A stretch of DNA of 64,000 nucleotides from Pararge aegeria (GCF_905163445.1 NC_053190.1:2420501-2484500); one strand, 5' to 3'; positions 21,136 through 33,415 are shown, counted from the first letter of the stretch. Program-made: numbers and translations. Notes: generated by a model not told the origin, from the sequence alone.

Positions 21136-21289
21136 TGAGTAGGGAACTGGCGGAAGAAATTTTGCAATAATTGGAAAATTAGAAGCAAAAAAATTAACTC
21201 GCAGTGCAATATACTAGACTACATAAAATAAGTAATTCATTGGAAATTAATTCAAACGAAATTGTATACAATTTTACAATAACATAGTA

Positions 21290-21500
21290 CTTGTCTCTGA
21301 AAAAGTTCAAAGTTTGTGCTAAACGTAAGCTTATAGAAAAGTCCTATTATAGCATTAAAGACTACATCAACAATAAAAATGCTTGGGTGTAAATTATTGC
21401 TCTAACCAGGTTGCTTCTTTAATAGTTTTAAGTGACAATGTGATATGGCAAAAAAAAAACAATTGGCCAAGTTTGTTATGGGCTTATTCTTAGACCAGGA
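21290..21500 (+). pseudogene. LINE-beta C-terminus and 3' UTR
   Basis: Reads LIEKSYYSIKDYINNKNAWV then stop, the same protein end as the minus-strand copy at 56.9-57.2 kb, followed by the 3' UTR up to TTATTCTTAGACCAGG, where it breaks off. Confidence 0.7.
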
Positions 21501-21590
21501 CCATTGGAGGTTTGACCATTGGCGGGAATCAAACCTCCAACTTGAAACCGCAGCGCTAACACCGTTGCGCCAGGGAGATCGTCAAAAGTA
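21501..21590 (-). mobile_element. SINE-B head with inverted duplication
   Basis: Antisense tRNA-like head (ACACCGTTGCGCCAGGGAGA; GGGAATCAAACCTCC). TTGGAGGTTTGA (21505-21516) is the exact reverse complement of 21529-21540, giving a 12-bp stem with a 12-nt loop at the B box. Confidence 0.7.
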
Positions 21591-21889
21591 TTCACCTGAA
21601 CCAGGTCGTTTCGTGCAGACAAAGTAAGTAACCTATTCTCATACATAGTCACGTCAGTCGGCGGCTCCTTAGGGCTTAACTTCAAAGATACGTCAAAGAT
21701 TGCTACGTTTGTAGACTACATCATAGCGCGGGATATAATAAATTTGACGTGAACAAAGATATTTCTCGTACGTAGGTATTCCAGAGAAATCTCGAAATAG
21801 TTCTTACTAATGTAGATATGCATATTTAAATTTAATTAAAGGCGGAGATTGAAAATAGCTTCTATATCAGTGTTTTACTACTAATTGCC

Positions 21890-21995
21890 CGACGGTTCTT
21901 CTCGGTATAATCTGCCTTCCGATGCGGTGGTAGAGTCGTAATAAATGAACCTACCTGCCTACCTGCTTGTAATAAATGAATATTGAATTTGGAAT
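21890..21995 (+). mobile_element. LINE-alpha 3' end fragment
   Basis: GGTTCTTCTCGGTATAATCT, GGTGGTAGAGTCG and AATAAATGAATATTGAATTT match the sense 3' end of LINE-alpha; CTACCTGC is duplicated. Confidence 0.5.
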
Positions 21996-22112
21996 GTATT
22001 CTGCATATAGTGTATTAAGTAATACACTATAACATTTACAAAAAAAAATTCATTTTCTTAATAAGTTTCTGTTCTTAAAACAAAAATACGCAACGTGCGG
22101 TAAGTAAAAAAT

Positions 22113-22430
22113 CTTCATCACCATCATTATATTAACCCATTACCGGGCCACTACAGGGCACGGGTTTCCTCCCACATTGAAAAGGGATCAGGCCGTCCAC
22201 ACCCGCATTACCACGCTGGGACAATGCGGATTGGTGGACTCCAAACACCTTCGAGAACATTATGGAGAACTCTCAGGTGTGCAGGTTTCCCTTCATCATT
22301 GAAGAAACGATATTTTAATTACTTAAAACCTACATAACTTTGAAAAGTTAGAGGTGCGTGCTGGGATTAGAACTCGGCCCCCCGAAAGTGAAGTCGAGCT
22401 TCTAACCACTGGGCTATCACCGCTTCCACA
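22113..22430 (-). mobile_element. SINE-C, full length
   Basis: The best full copy: antisense ATC-rich tail, CCATTACCGGGCCACTACAG, a duplicated GCTGGGACAATGCGG block, GAACATTATGGAGAACTCTC, GGTGCGTGCTGGGATTAGAA (B box) and CTAACCACTGGGCTATCACC (A box). Its head shows SINE-C derives from a tRNA with the GATAGCCCAGTGGTTAG motif. Confidence 0.85.
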
Positions 22431-22439
22431 CGCGGATTC

Positions 22440-22885
22440 GGATATAAAGGTAATACCCGCGTGGAATGGTGACAAGAATGCTGGCTGCATTCCCGCGCTA
22501 AACAGTCAGGTTGATCCTTTGCGCAAAAAATAATCCTTTTTTCGCAATTTTTGAGTCATATTTAATAAAATTAGCACAACGCGACCCGCGCGGCGTGTTC
22601 TTTTGTTTTTATCCTCTCAATTGTCACATGATATCGTTGAGGGTGCGAGTTAATAAATCGACTTCTTCCTTCCCCGGTAGGATGCGGGGTCCCATACAGT
22701 TGTCACCCTGGCGCCGGATGCGAATCTTTTATTTCATTGTCCGCGGAGGTGTCGCGCGGAAAACCCGCATGTGGCCCTCTGATAAATCGATTTGCTGTTA
22801 CAAATGACCGGTCCAGTTGACGTATAGAGCCGATTATTTTATGGGAACAACTTTTCGGGTATTCATTTTTAAGAGAATATTTTTT
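22440..22885. other. repeat-free, G+C-richer island
   Basis: 22560-22800 is unusually G+C-rich for the window (GCGACCCGCGCGGCGTG, CCGCGGAGGTGTCGCGCGG) and matches no repeat family seen here. A 98-aa open frame crosses it but resembles nothing I know. A candidate conserved intronic element. Confidence 0.35.
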
Positions 22886-22889
22886 TTAC

Positions 22890-23000
22890 AATACACACAT
22901 CACCATCTAGCCTCAAAGTAAGCGTAGCTTGTGTTATGGGTACTAAAATGACTGATGAATATTTTTATGCATTATATACATACATAATTATAATATACGT
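22890..23000 (-). mobile_element. SINE-A 3' half
   Basis: ATACACACATCACCATCTAG, AAGCGTAGCTTGTGTTATGG and GATGAATATTTTTATGC are antisense SINE-A; the head is missing. Confidence 0.8.
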
Positions 23001-23084
23001 ACGGCCAAGCAAATATGAGTTGTAGTATTGCAGAAAAGGGCAAACTGGTAGTAACATATAAAAGCGATAGAAGTAAAACTTTTA

Positions 23085-23650
23085 TTATAATTTATTAATT
23101 TAATAGTAAAATGTTCCTAAGACTCCGCCATTTCATTTAATATTTACTATTTTATTTTATATTGTATTTAAAGTTCGTCACACACATTTTATAAATATTT
23201 ACTTATGTTAAAGAGAATAGTTGAGAGTAGAAAATTGAGTTTAAGATTGAATGTTAGATCAGCACATGTCAATATAACCTTGTTATTATATATTATAGAC
23301 TGTCGCAATCGTCATAAAATAAATAAGTATATTTAGAGATTTCCAAAAAACTTAATTTTTTTTTAAACTGTTGAATATTTATTGACTTTGCTATTAACAA
23401 TTGATCCGTTTGAAAATATTGGAAATAAATAATCCTAATTGATTATGATATTTGCCACTAGCTGGCGTATAAGTCAAGAAGCGTGGAGTATATGACATAT
23501 ACTTATTATGTCCATATATTATATCCAAATTATTATTTTTAAAAAGCGGAACTACACAAAAAATCTGAGTTATATCCTAGTCTCGCCTAAAGAAGTTTTA
23601 CTTCAAAAATATACACATACTTACTTAATCGTACTGAGCCATAAGATAAG
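23085..23650 (+). repeat. Rep-5 copy
   Basis: Matches the reverse complement of 48745-49335 over its whole length with small indels. Shared blocks: GACTCCGCC, GAGAGTAGAAAATTGA, ATATTTAGAGAT, GATCCGTTTGAAAATATTGG, ATTTGCCACTAGCTGG and AAAGAAGTTTTACTTCAAAA. No ORF of note; type of element unknown. Confidence 0.75.
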
Positions 23651-24204
23651 AATAATGATTCATGGAATACGAAAAAAAACAATTGCATTATCACTAGAAG
23701 CTTAAAGGCTTACTTGAACATAATTACATATACAAATATATTTCATCAAATACCACTAAATTGATATCAGTATACAATATTATCTCCGAGCTAAATTCAA
23801 CGAAAGTGCCGCTTCCATTTAATTATATTATGCTTTGACAAAAGATTATCTACTCCAAAATGTTATGAAAACACAAAATCGTTATTCACGAACGGTTAAT
23901 GTATTTATTTGGTAAATATTTACGGACAAAATTCAAAGGCGAAAGTTTCAGCCTTTCAATTCCGAGAGTATTTGCCAAATCAAATAAAGTTTTGAACAAC
24001 ATTAATAACAATAAATTAGATTTCACTATGCTTGATGGTGAAATAATAATTTTGGAATGACAGCCGAAATTGTTTGGCAATATTGTTTTCTATGAAACAT
24101 AGGAAAGACGATTTTCGCGCGAAGTGTTAGTAAGTTTTACAATTTAGGTTTAGATTACAAAGTTTGGCTTTAAGTAACTTTAGATCAGCGCATGTGTTTC
24201 CAAT
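23651..24204. other. unassigned intronic sequence
   Basis: AT-rich; an open minus-strand frame at 23886-24080 is unrecognised. Confidence 0.3.
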
Positions 24205-24530
24205 ATCTAAAGTCAAAGTCAAAGTCAAAAATATCAAAATATATTCAAAAATTTATATAATTCTCTTTTTTTTTTTTTCATTTATATATTTCTTTTTTTT
24301 CATTTATATAATTTTCCCTGTAAAATTCTCAAACGTTTGTTAATAAGACCATAGGTATAGGGAAGACACTGTCTCCTGTAACACAGTTTTCACTACCGCA
24401 GGAGACAGGGCTTCACACTCATGAAATGTATACGTTTATTTTGATACAATAAAGATATTATTATTATCTTTATTCAAGTAGGCCCATAGATGGCACTTAT
24501 GATGCGAACATCACACGAGGAATGTGTACG
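24205..24530 (-). mobile_element. LINE-beta tail with an internal insertion
   Basis: AAAGTCAAAGTCAAAGTCAA (antisense tail) at 24212 and ATCTTTATTCAAGTAGGCCC plus ATAGATGGCACTT at 24465-24505 belong together. About 230 bp between them include poly-T tracts and a CTGTCTCCTG/CAGGAGACAG inverted pair and look like a separate short insertion. Confidence 0.55.
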
Positions 24531-27500
24531 CTGTAGTGAGATGATGGCTACTACTATAAGTAGGTTGGAAAGATAAACGAAGCAATTCGTGTTTAATACA
24601 TTAAGAAAGATCCTATGATAATTATCAAAAACTAACTTCATTTAAGCAGCTTTTTATATCAGTTTAGTATTTTTCAGTGATATGTGTAGTGACATTTTAA
24701 TAATTAAAAATAAAGGCTATAAATTGCCTTTATTTCAGCCGATTATTATGCGGTTCAGATAGTGATATAAGCCGTCTCTAAAAATTTCTTCCGAGAGACA
24801 CATCGTAAAGTAGTAGAAACTTCAAAAAAACCCTTCATAGTGTGTAGAATTTTTCAAAGCATAAATGCTACATTATAATAATAACTTTATTACCTTATTA
24901 ATACTCCTATAATTGCTTATTGTTGAGCCGAGCACTTCAAGACCGTAAGACGGTGGTAATTTTTAATAAGAGCTGATAGCGAGAATTATTTCTTAACAGA
25001 AAATTTCAAAGATATCGAACCCAGAACCTAGTGATCTGTAGTCGAACATAGTAGAGCAAAAAGGCAGTTGTCATTGATAAAATAAATTAAGAAAAAAGCC
25101 TCCTATAAATGTAAAATTTCGTCTGTAAATATTATTATGTAAATAATTACAAATTTAAATTAATCGATTGTTTTAATAGCAAACTGTTACAAAGTTATTT
25201 AAGTTTTTTGATTAAAATATGCTAAGCTTCAACAACATTTTAATACTATTACCAACAAATTACGTCCGCTCGCCTTTCATAATTTTCTTGCACTGCAAAA
25301 TATTTAAAAAAATTGTGTTAATGTTAATTTTAATATTACTGTACCTATATCTTAAATAATATAACAATCTGTGTTTCCGACCGCTTAGTACTTGAGTAGC
25401 TTCAAAGAATATATGAATGGGCTTCGTCGTGTGAAAAACTGGTAATATTATTGATTAACATAACTTTTTTTTCACCAAGTTATGATAGGACCGTAATAGA
25501 GAATCAAAGAAATGGATCATACTTCCGTAATAATTCCGTAACAAATAAATGTAGTATAGCAGTTTTATGGTTACAAAATGCTTCGTCTTCTTCACCGTAA
25601 GGTTTTTATATAAAAAATGTAAAAGTGTGAATGTTGGTTTGAATCAATTAATATTAAACAGTTAGTTATAATTAAAATATATTTATAGTACCTGCCTACT
25701 TCTATCAATTCTAAACTTTAACCGATTTTAAATCTATTAATATTTAGGGAATTTCTATTTATATGGAATATCTTGATTGATGAAGTGAGTAGGTAGGTGC
25801 CACTTTTGTTAATAAATTTCCTTAGAGGTTACCTATTGTCGACGGCACGGTAGTGTACGGTAAAATTCGTAAGAATACACCATAATAGTACTAACGCAAC
25901 TTGTGACTTTTTTTAGTAAATTAACTCAATTATATTAGAATCTATTATCAATGTTCGATTTGGTTACTGACCAATTATTGTTAAGGCTACATTTCAACGA
26001 CCCTTCCTATTTAACTTTTCATATGTGTCAACAAATGAAAGTATGGAAAGTTGAGAAGTGCGCGCCCAATTTCAGCTAAGAACGTATCTTATAAGTTAGG
26101 AAACATTGGACAATAAAATAGGGCGTCGTATAAGCAGCGATAAAACAAAACAACAATACCGAAAGTCCTACAAAAGATCCCAAATCATTTCAAATACAAA
26201 TAAATCACGAAATGACAGCGGGGAAAGATAACGTATCTCTTATACGAAACTTCCCAGCACTCTCTATCAGGGAACTATAAATTTGCCATAGGACTCTACT
26301 CGTCGAAATTTTCTTCTACCGCTGAAGTTACAGTCGTAAATATTTTAAAGTAACTTCCAGAGGAAAAGTGACACCGAGTGTTGACGCTTCTGAGCAAAAC
26401 TTAGTGGCCAGCGCGACAAAATAACCCCGTCGAAACTGTGTCCGAACTCCAAATATAAAAGTTTCGGATGGGATACTAGGATCACAGTTCGTCTATCATA
26501 CAGTTCTGAAATGTACGAGCTTTCCAACTCCTTATAGCAGGAGTTTTTCTTTTATTCGGGTGGGTTAGATAAAGTATAAAAAGAATTATAGTAAGTATAA
26601 AATTATCGGAGTTAAAAAAAAAGACCATAAATTTTTCCTGCATTTGTCTGTGGGATGCTCAAATAATTCTGTCGAATAATAAATAGTGATGTTAGCAGCA
26701 TTAGTAACTTCACAGGTAAAATGAGAAAAAAGTATAGGAAAGTAGGTATAGCCTAGAAGGATGGACCAACCGTATACAAATAATAAATCTTAAACACATC
26801 TTATCTTAAGACTTGTCGCAAAAAGTAAGTTGTAAATATAAAGTAAATTAATTTTCAGAAACGATTACGATGGTGGCATTGGTATGCTTTATTATAATAT
26901 TGTATTTAAGAATTTAAAGTTTAGTTAAACAATGTATAAATTTGTTGAAAGCAAAAAGTTTTTTATCAATTTTATTTTATTTTAAAAATTGTACTAAACA
27001 TAAATAACAGGACTTCTACAAGGTCAACTATCACTAAAGCGATTAATCACAGAAGACTTGAGTGTGGGTAAAATTAAAATAAGTGATCTCTGAGTCGATG
27101 GGTACATATTACAATGTTTGAATACGTTCCTACCGACGCAGCACTTTGGCATTACTGTACTGAGAGCTAAACTGTTGCAGTAGGTACTCGTTTGTTTTCC
27201 AACAATGCATTTCTCCGTATTCCTGGGGGACAGGGAACCTTTTGTCATAGTCCTGGATTCAGACGCGTGCGCTGAACTAAGTTAATACTACCACGTACAC
27301 TCCTTTTATCTTTGTTCGGGCGAGTGTTGTTTTCTGTATTCTAACACGGTTTTAACAACGGCAAAGTCCGTATGTACATCTTATTCTAGTTCGTGTAGAT
27401 ATATCAAAACCAGAAGTTTGCGTCGAACGAAGACATCATATTATGGTTATATAAAAATATTTACCTGCGTAGAACTATCTGGCGATTTTATATTTAATTA

Positions 27501-28104
27501 TTGAATTTTATTGTTTACCTGTATATGTTTGTTTTCCGCCGTTTTCTTCAAAATAAATCGAAATATTTGAAAACCCGATCCACTGCGTAACATCGCCCGC
27601 CCACGATATTACTTCGTTTGCGCTTAGCGTTTTTTTCTCACTTTTTCTCAGCTTCTAAGGTTAGCGTACTGCCAATAACCTTCCTCAGGAATTGATCTTT
27701 CAAATGCAAAACAGATTATTAGATTCCAACTAGAAGTTTCAAAGATTAGCGCATTCTAACAAGGAAACAAATGATCTGTTACCTTAATTGAATATTCATA
27801 GGCGGTAAATATTTTTCACAGTGCTTATTTGTTCGTAAATATGTACATTCAATTGCAAATGAAAATAAAAGTAGTCAAATAGAAATTCTCAGTTTGATAC
27901 ATTGGTTTTCTGGATTATTATTTACTGTTTCAAATGTCAATAAATGTCAACTATGATTTAATTTTTTTTTAATAATTTAAGCTGTTTGATCACGCGGACA
28001 TACGACAGACTTGATCTGGAATCTGGAATGCTCTTCCAGCTTCCATTTTCTCACGTACCTACAGTATGAGTACCATCAAATCAAGTGTGAATAGGTATTC
28101 AAGG
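24531..28104. other. long repeat-poor intronic stretch
   Basis: About 3.6 kb of AT-rich sequence in which I recognise no TE family, RNA or gene. Short open frames at 26345-26527 and 27024-27248 (minus) have no recognisable similarity. The longest repeat-free stretch of the window. Confidence 0.35.
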
Positions 28105-28165
28105 CAAGCGCGCTCTACCTTAGGCTGCATCATCACTTACCATCGTTTATAGGTGTGATTATCTA
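28105..28165 (+). mobile_element. SINE-B 3' scrap
   Basis: CTACCTTAGGCTGCATCATC and ACTTACCATC match the SINE-B 3' end. Confidence 0.5.
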
Positions 28166-28609
28166 TAAACATAAAAAAAACAACTCACAAAAAATACTCA
28201 AATTTATCATATTTTTACACCAGGAGCCAGTTATAAGGCCCAGAAGTTGAGCGCATAGTAGTGAGATACTTTGTACAACATTTTAGCAGGCTATAAAACA
28301 ATTTAAGGCTCGATAATTTGGGGTAAATCCGAAAAGGGTTTTAAGGTTTGTGGAAGAGTAATGCAATGGCATCGTGAGTCTGTAATCCCCAACTCCACAT
28401 AATATTATGTCCCGATTATAATTTTATTTGCCCGGACCCAAATGGGACTCTTGTTATCCAGTCGTAAATAGCTTAGTAGGATGGTTTGTGATTCAATTTT
28501 GTAAGGTTCTTAGGGCCGAAACAGACGCGATACTTTCTTATGTACTTCTTTATCTTTTACAAGTCTTTATTGTGGTCTTCTTTTCAGGCCATACAATAAT
28601 CTTTATTTA

Positions 28610-28925
28610 TTTATTTGTCAACTATCTGTTGCCCACAACTTCGTCTGCGTTTGATTTTGTTTTCTGATTTGGCATTAAATTTAGTTGTAGTACTAAAAAA
28701 AATTAAAGTATTCAGTATCGCTAGCCTTAAATGAGGGGTTTGCTGCTGTCCGCTAAGGAGTTCTGTCCTCTATCTCCAACCACAGTTTGGGCAAAATTAA
28801 ACCCATATTATAACCTTTATAGTACAAAAGTAATTATTTAAATCGGTTATAATTTGTCGGAGTCATGGTGTAAAATCGTCAAACACTTTCATCCCCTCAC
28901 CCAAAGGAACCAAGCTTAATGTCGA
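28610..28925 (+). repeat. Rep-3 copy, 3' truncated
   Basis: CTGTTGCCCACAACTTCGTC, TAAAGTATTCAGTATCGC, GAGTTCTGTCCTCTATCTCC, AATCGGTTATAATTTGTCGG. Closely matches 60047-60473, which keeps the 3' end. Confidence 0.75.
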
Positions 28926-28951
28926 TCGATCGATCGATCTTAAGATCGATC
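28922..28951. repeat. (CGAT)n microsatellite with palindrome
   Basis: Four CGAT units merge into GATCGATCTTAAGATCGATC (28932-28951), a perfect 20-bp palindrome, at the truncation point of Rep-3. Confidence 0.8.
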
Positions 28952-29496
28952 AAGACACACCAAAAACACCTATAACATATGAGATCATTTTACTTTCAAC
29001 ATTGTTTCATTTTTATTATTTTGTCGGAGTACACATAAAAGTTTCGAGATGATAACTCTTACTTAGTTAACGAATTATAAATATAAATAAATAAATATTA
29101 TAGCGGCAATAGATATGTACGTATTCTGTTAAAACTTGAACTCTCTATTCATAACTGTTTCTCAGATGTCGGTGACAAATGGACAGACACACGCAAAGGG
29201 ACCCGAAACATAAAATACTCCACACATGATTATTGTCTGGTAACCGTGGATTATTAGCAAATTAAGTTTAATTTTCATCGTAAAACTTTTAGTCGACGAT
29301 GATAAAACATGAAGCCGTGAGCTCTTTTCGAGCATAGGTTTTTGAATACGCTTGAAAGTTTTATGACAGTGGTATCGACGGGTCCTTTTTATCTTCGGGG
29401 AAATCCAATTCTGTGGAGTGGGTTTTTGAATCTTATTATTACATAGAGCTTGCCGTGGCATTGCTCTGACTCTTTATAACATGCTAACTTATCAGC
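28952..29496. other. unassigned intronic sequence
   Basis: A 99-aa minus-strand frame (29162-29461) is open but unlike any family I recognise, so no gene is called. Confidence 0.3.
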
Positions 29497-29640
29497 CATC
29501 ATCATTATAACTATCATCATAACAACCAATTACCCGCCCAGTATAGGGCGCGAGTCTCGTCCCACAATGAGAAGGGGTAAAGGCCGTAGTCCATCATGCT
29601 GGCTCATTGCAGACTGGTGGACATCAAATATTATCCATCA
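29497..29640 (-). mobile_element. SINE-C 3' half
   Basis: AACCAATTACCCGCCCAGTA, CCCACAATGAGAAGGGGTAA and GCAGACTGGTGGACATCAA, antisense. Confidence 0.75.
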
Positions 29641-29654
29641 ACAATCAAATAATA

Positions 29655-29962
29655 CGTTATCGTCTGCGTACTGGCTCAGGCTCAGGCCTCCTCTCTCGTA
29701 GGAGAGAAGGTTCTAGAGCATAGACCCACCAAGCTGCGGGTTAGTGGACTTTATCGGCGGTTGTCACAAGCAGTGATAATAAAGTGGTATAGTGATAATA
29801 AACGGGACCGGCAGCTTAACGTGCTCTTCGGGGCACGGGGGTTGTCACCCTAAATTCTCAAAGGGAAAAAACCAAAAGTTTTTGACCCGACCCGGGATTC
29901 GAACCAAGGGTCTCGTGATCTCTAGTTAGACATGCTAACCTTTAGACCAACAAGGCAGACCA
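29655..29962 (-). mobile_element. SINE-D, near full length
   Basis: Antisense: AGGCCTCCTCTCTCGTAGG, GAGCATAGACCCACCAAGC, GGACCGGCAGCTTAACGTGC, then the tRNA-like head with B box GGATTCGAACCAAGGG and CATGCTAACCTTTAGACCAA. The reference copy for this family. Confidence 0.8.
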
Positions 29963-30012
29963 CACGTTATAATGCAGTCAAAGTAGCGATCACCCACGGA
30001 ATGGGAGATAAT

Positions 30013-30275
30013 AAGCTGAACCTTCCTAACGCAGTGGTAAATTTCAAGTAGGGAGTCCTGGTTCGATCTCCAGCAAGGGCAATTTGGAAATCTATGTGGT
30101 GGCTTCGGCAGTGGCTAGTTACAGTCAAAGACGTGCCGCCAACCGATTAAGAGTTCGACGTCAGATAGAAACCAGTCAGGGATATAGCTGATATATCTGC
30201 AAAACCTCTGGCAGGTTAGTTACGATCGTATAATGCATAATAACTTACTACCTGGTTCCCACCAGGCTAGGCTAA
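30013..30275 (+). mobile_element. SINE-B, diverged
   Basis: CCTTCCTAACGCAGTGG, GGTTCGATCTCCAGCAAGG, GGCTTCGGCAGTGGCTAGTT and ACGTGCCGCCAACCGATTAA. Full length, many differences. Confidence 0.7.
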
Positions 30276-31329
30276 TTTGTTGCAGTAGGCAAATTTTTTG
30301 TTCAAAATAACTCATGATTTTGAACGTAGACAAACTTGTGCAATTCTTTATTAGTAGAGATTATTTAAACAGACCTCTGACAAGTAAGAGAAAACGAAGA
30401 TAATAAATGAATAAACCATTTTTTTGAGTGGAAGTTTACTCCGTTAACTTTCATCTTAACAAAAGCGTAAAGAGCAGAAAAACTTCCTCTATTTCTTTTA
30501 AAGATTGTTCACGTTCCCAACTCCCATGGCACAAAATTATATTCAACTTTACGGTCGGAGCAAAGTGTATGTTATTTTACGTTACAACCGAATAGACAGT
30601 CGAAATGATACTCAGCAATTCCCTGTCCGCCATTATTATTAACTTTATTTCCCGCGCAAGTAAAAGACGTACAATCGAATCCTCGGGAGGGAGTTCTCCC
30701 GACGCTCTGATACACTGAATTATTTATAGGCCAAGCCAACACACGTTCCACTGGACTTATGAATGTACACACTTTAGCACTTATGAGTAGTTAATAAATT
30801 ATGTGAGCCAGCGGTGCCTTGTTGTACGATCTCCCTGCGTACAGTATCTTGGTTTCCTCGCTGCCTGATTTATATTTGGTCGTCACGAAGATATGTGTGC
30901 GGTTATTGTTTTTATGCGAACGTAGTACCTACTGAGGTTGTATTTTCATCTCGTTTATGTTTAATTAGTTTTTTTTGTTTGCGACTTTATTTTTCTGTTG
31001 TAACTGTTGGCTAACCTCCTTTTTACCCAAACATAGATAATCCGCTATGCGTCCGTTAGTCCGTCCGTCTATTAGGCAGCGGGATGTAGCTCATTTAAAG
31101 TAATAGAAAGAGAGCTAAAACTTTAACAGATTTATTTAAAAAAGTAACCCTTACAAGAAACTTGTTTTTTTTGGTGCTTTTTGGTCGATCTTTATAAGGA
31201 TATGTTCTAGATGTTCCTCGCAACTTCGTCCACGTATACTTACTATATACTCGTCAATCTTAAAAGATTGGGATAGTCTCTTCCGAACTTTATTTAGAAC
31301 TTTTTAATGGGAACTACTTTGTTTTACAT
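30276..31329. other. unassigned intronic sequence
   Basis: From about 31050 (ATGCGTCCGTTAGTCCGTCC) it may already be the 5' part of Rep-4. No gene recognised. Confidence 0.3.
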
Positions 31330-31570
31330 AATTTAATCGAGACCTTAACAGTTTACGTAGCGCACGTAGCGGAGGCTTTCAAAAGAAACCCCCGATTTTG
31401 AGACAATCTTCATTGGTACTTGGCTCCTATTGGTCAGGTATGATATACAGCCTTTATAAATGAGCTATTCAACACTGAAATAACATTTCAAAACGGACCA
31501 GTAGTCCTTGTGATTACTCCTTCCAGTAAACAAACAAACAAACTCTTCAGCTTTATATATTAGTAGGTAT
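31330..31570 (+). repeat. Rep-4 copy
   Basis: GCGCACGTAGCGGAGGCTTT, TCTTCATTGGTACTTGGCTCC and AAACAAACAAACTCTTCAGC end in TTTATATATTAGTAGGTAT. The 44.2-kb copy shares the order. The ending resembles 3' ends of lepidopteran RTE-related repeats. Confidence 0.65.
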
Positions 31571-31734
31571 CAGATATAAGATTACTATGTGGTTTTTCAT
31601 ATTGCACTTTGGTACAGAATTCTTAGTGTGTAAGTCCAAATCGCACATAGCCGGAATTCATGAGTTATAGACAAAACTACGTTTAAAATTTGAATTATTG
31701 TCAATAATACAAATTCAAGTGCTGGTTCCCCCTA

Positions 31735-32005
31735 CCATATTATAAATTATTAACCGTAGTTATAAATAGACAGACCTTTTTTGTTTCGATACTTCACAAA
31801 CGTTACAAGTTAACAATTATTCATTGTAAAGTCAACATCTCCTGAGGATGCTCCGGTTTCGGAGCGAAACGTGCGTAGTGGGTACATTACCGAAGATCTG
31901 TTTGGTGTGGAGTATAAGGATTGAAGAAATTATTAATTACACCTTACACATTCTCCTGCTTTTCGCGGAGTATAGCAAATTAAGCTTAATTTTCATACTA
32001 CAAGT
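31735..32005 (+). mobile_element. hammerhead-bearing retroelement fragment (PLE/retrozyme-like), best copy
   Basis: Sense copy of the family. GTAAAGTCAACATCTC leads into an intact hammerhead core, then CCGAAGATCTGTTTGGTGTG, TCTCCTGCTTTTCGCGGAG and TATAGCAAATTAAGCTTAA. No protein-coding remnant adjoins it. Confidence 0.65.
31836..31884 (+). ncRNA. hammerhead ribozyme, type I, intact catalytic core
   Basis: Core box CTGAGGA (31842-31848); stem II GCTCCG / CGGAGC closed by GTTT (31850-31865, six perfect pairs); GAA (31866-31868); A-C-G / C-G-T stem III with a two-base TG loop (31869-31876); then A (31877), the predicted cleavage site after a GUA triplet. This is the CUGANGA-stemII-GAAA layout of hammerheads, and the ultra-short stem III is like those of Penelope-like and Schistosoma-type hammerheads. 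Stem I pairs CTC with GTG (one mismatch here; GAG, fully paired, at 9.26 kb). The role would be self-cleavage of the element's RNA. Activity is inferred from sequence alone. Confidence 0.75.
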
Positions 32006-33284
32006 TTGTATTTATTTCGAGACAATCTTCTCCTTTAAAAACATTACTTTTTCTATGTTATCTTCTTTTGTATATGCGTTTTATATATTAAGCACTATAA
32101 TTTCATCATCTTTATTAAGACTCATTGTTTCCTACAGGTAAATAATTCTTATAACTATTTCATGTCTGTTTGTTAACATGCTCCAATTATTAGGTATGAG
32201 ATCACAAATTAATAAATAATGTACACCAGCGGTGTCTGATTGTGTGATCTCACGGAATACAGCTTCCCGTATAGAGGTTGAGTTATTTTTGCAAGTCACG
32301 AAGAGACGTTTACAGTTCTTACTGTGTTTTTACAAGTTTCTATTACGTTTTTGTTGCTTGTTAGTTTTTTGGTGCAACGTTTAATATATTTATTTTATTC
32401 GAAACCTTTTGTAGCTTTACTGTGGCATTCCTTTAGTCCACCTAACATCACTCGTGGGTGACAACTGTGTTTATTAATTTAGAGCGTAAGTCAAATAGTC
32501 TCTGTACTGTTTTAAAAATGTAGTCGTAAAATTATAATTCATTTTAAATACCTTGACGTATTAAAAATAAGGATTTTAATTCTGAAACGAAACTCCTACA
32601 ATATCAAAAGTAATGCTGGTTTAAGCGACGTTACTAGGGCCCCAGAGGCCTATAGGAGAAGATGTTTACCGTTTTTACGCGTTTCCATCACTCAGCTTCG
32701 GTTTTTGCGGGTAGTGACTCGTAAACAACTTTTTTTGGGACGCCAGAGCGTGGCGGCGTGCAATGTCATTTGGTGGAATGGCTCATTTGCTACGGGAAGT
32801 GTTTATTAGGAAGTTATTGCTATTGTGGCTGTTCACGCAATATTAAATGTTGTGGTAATTTCCAGTTTAGTAATGCCGCATAATGCTGTTTATTTTAGTG
32901 TTCAGTTGAAATGGATAAATTGAATAATTTTCTTTAAATTTATTTTAACGTGAATGTGAATCCAGCCTTCACAGAGAATATGTGAGTTAAGCTCACTTTG
33001 GAACCAATGGCGCTTATTAAGCAACGTTAGTCCTGTTCGCAAATTGGTGACTCATGTGAACTGTCTTTACCGTACCTTACCGCCGTGCCGTCCGTTATTA
33101 TCACTACCTTGTGATAATGAATATATTTATGGTCTGGTTTGAAGTTTCAGCCTGTGGCAAATATCAGTGGGATGCACTTCATACATGCACAAAAGCACTG
33201 CCTACCCTAAAATTAATACATAACTCGTTTAGGCAATTTTCCTGCTGTATGCATACCCTGGTAAGAAACCCAGTGCACACACTG
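32006..33284. other. unassigned intronic sequence with a G+C-richer island
   Basis: 32630-32830 (GGGCCCCAGAGGCC, GGACGCCAGAGCGTGGCGGC) has no match among the repeats here and could be conserved or regulatory; nothing proves it. Confidence 0.3.
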
Positions 33285-33415
33285 GCTAGTGTCCATGCGA
33301 TTTTCGGTACGATGCCGCGTAGATAACGAATAGGAGTATGGCTTTAATTTAACTGCCATACCCCTAACCAACTATCCCTTAGCCATTTTAGACTGAATCA
33401 CAACCTACAGCAGTC
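33285..33415 (+). mobile_element. SINE-B 3' half
   Basis: TCGGTACGATGCCGCGTAGA, GAATAGGAGTATGG and CATTTTAGACTGAATCACA match SINE-B. Confidence 0.6.

Noticed and set aside
22511..22807. 98-aa ORF in the G+C-rich island
   Set aside because: No motif, no splice context, no recognisable similarity; open frames are longer by chance where A+T is lower.
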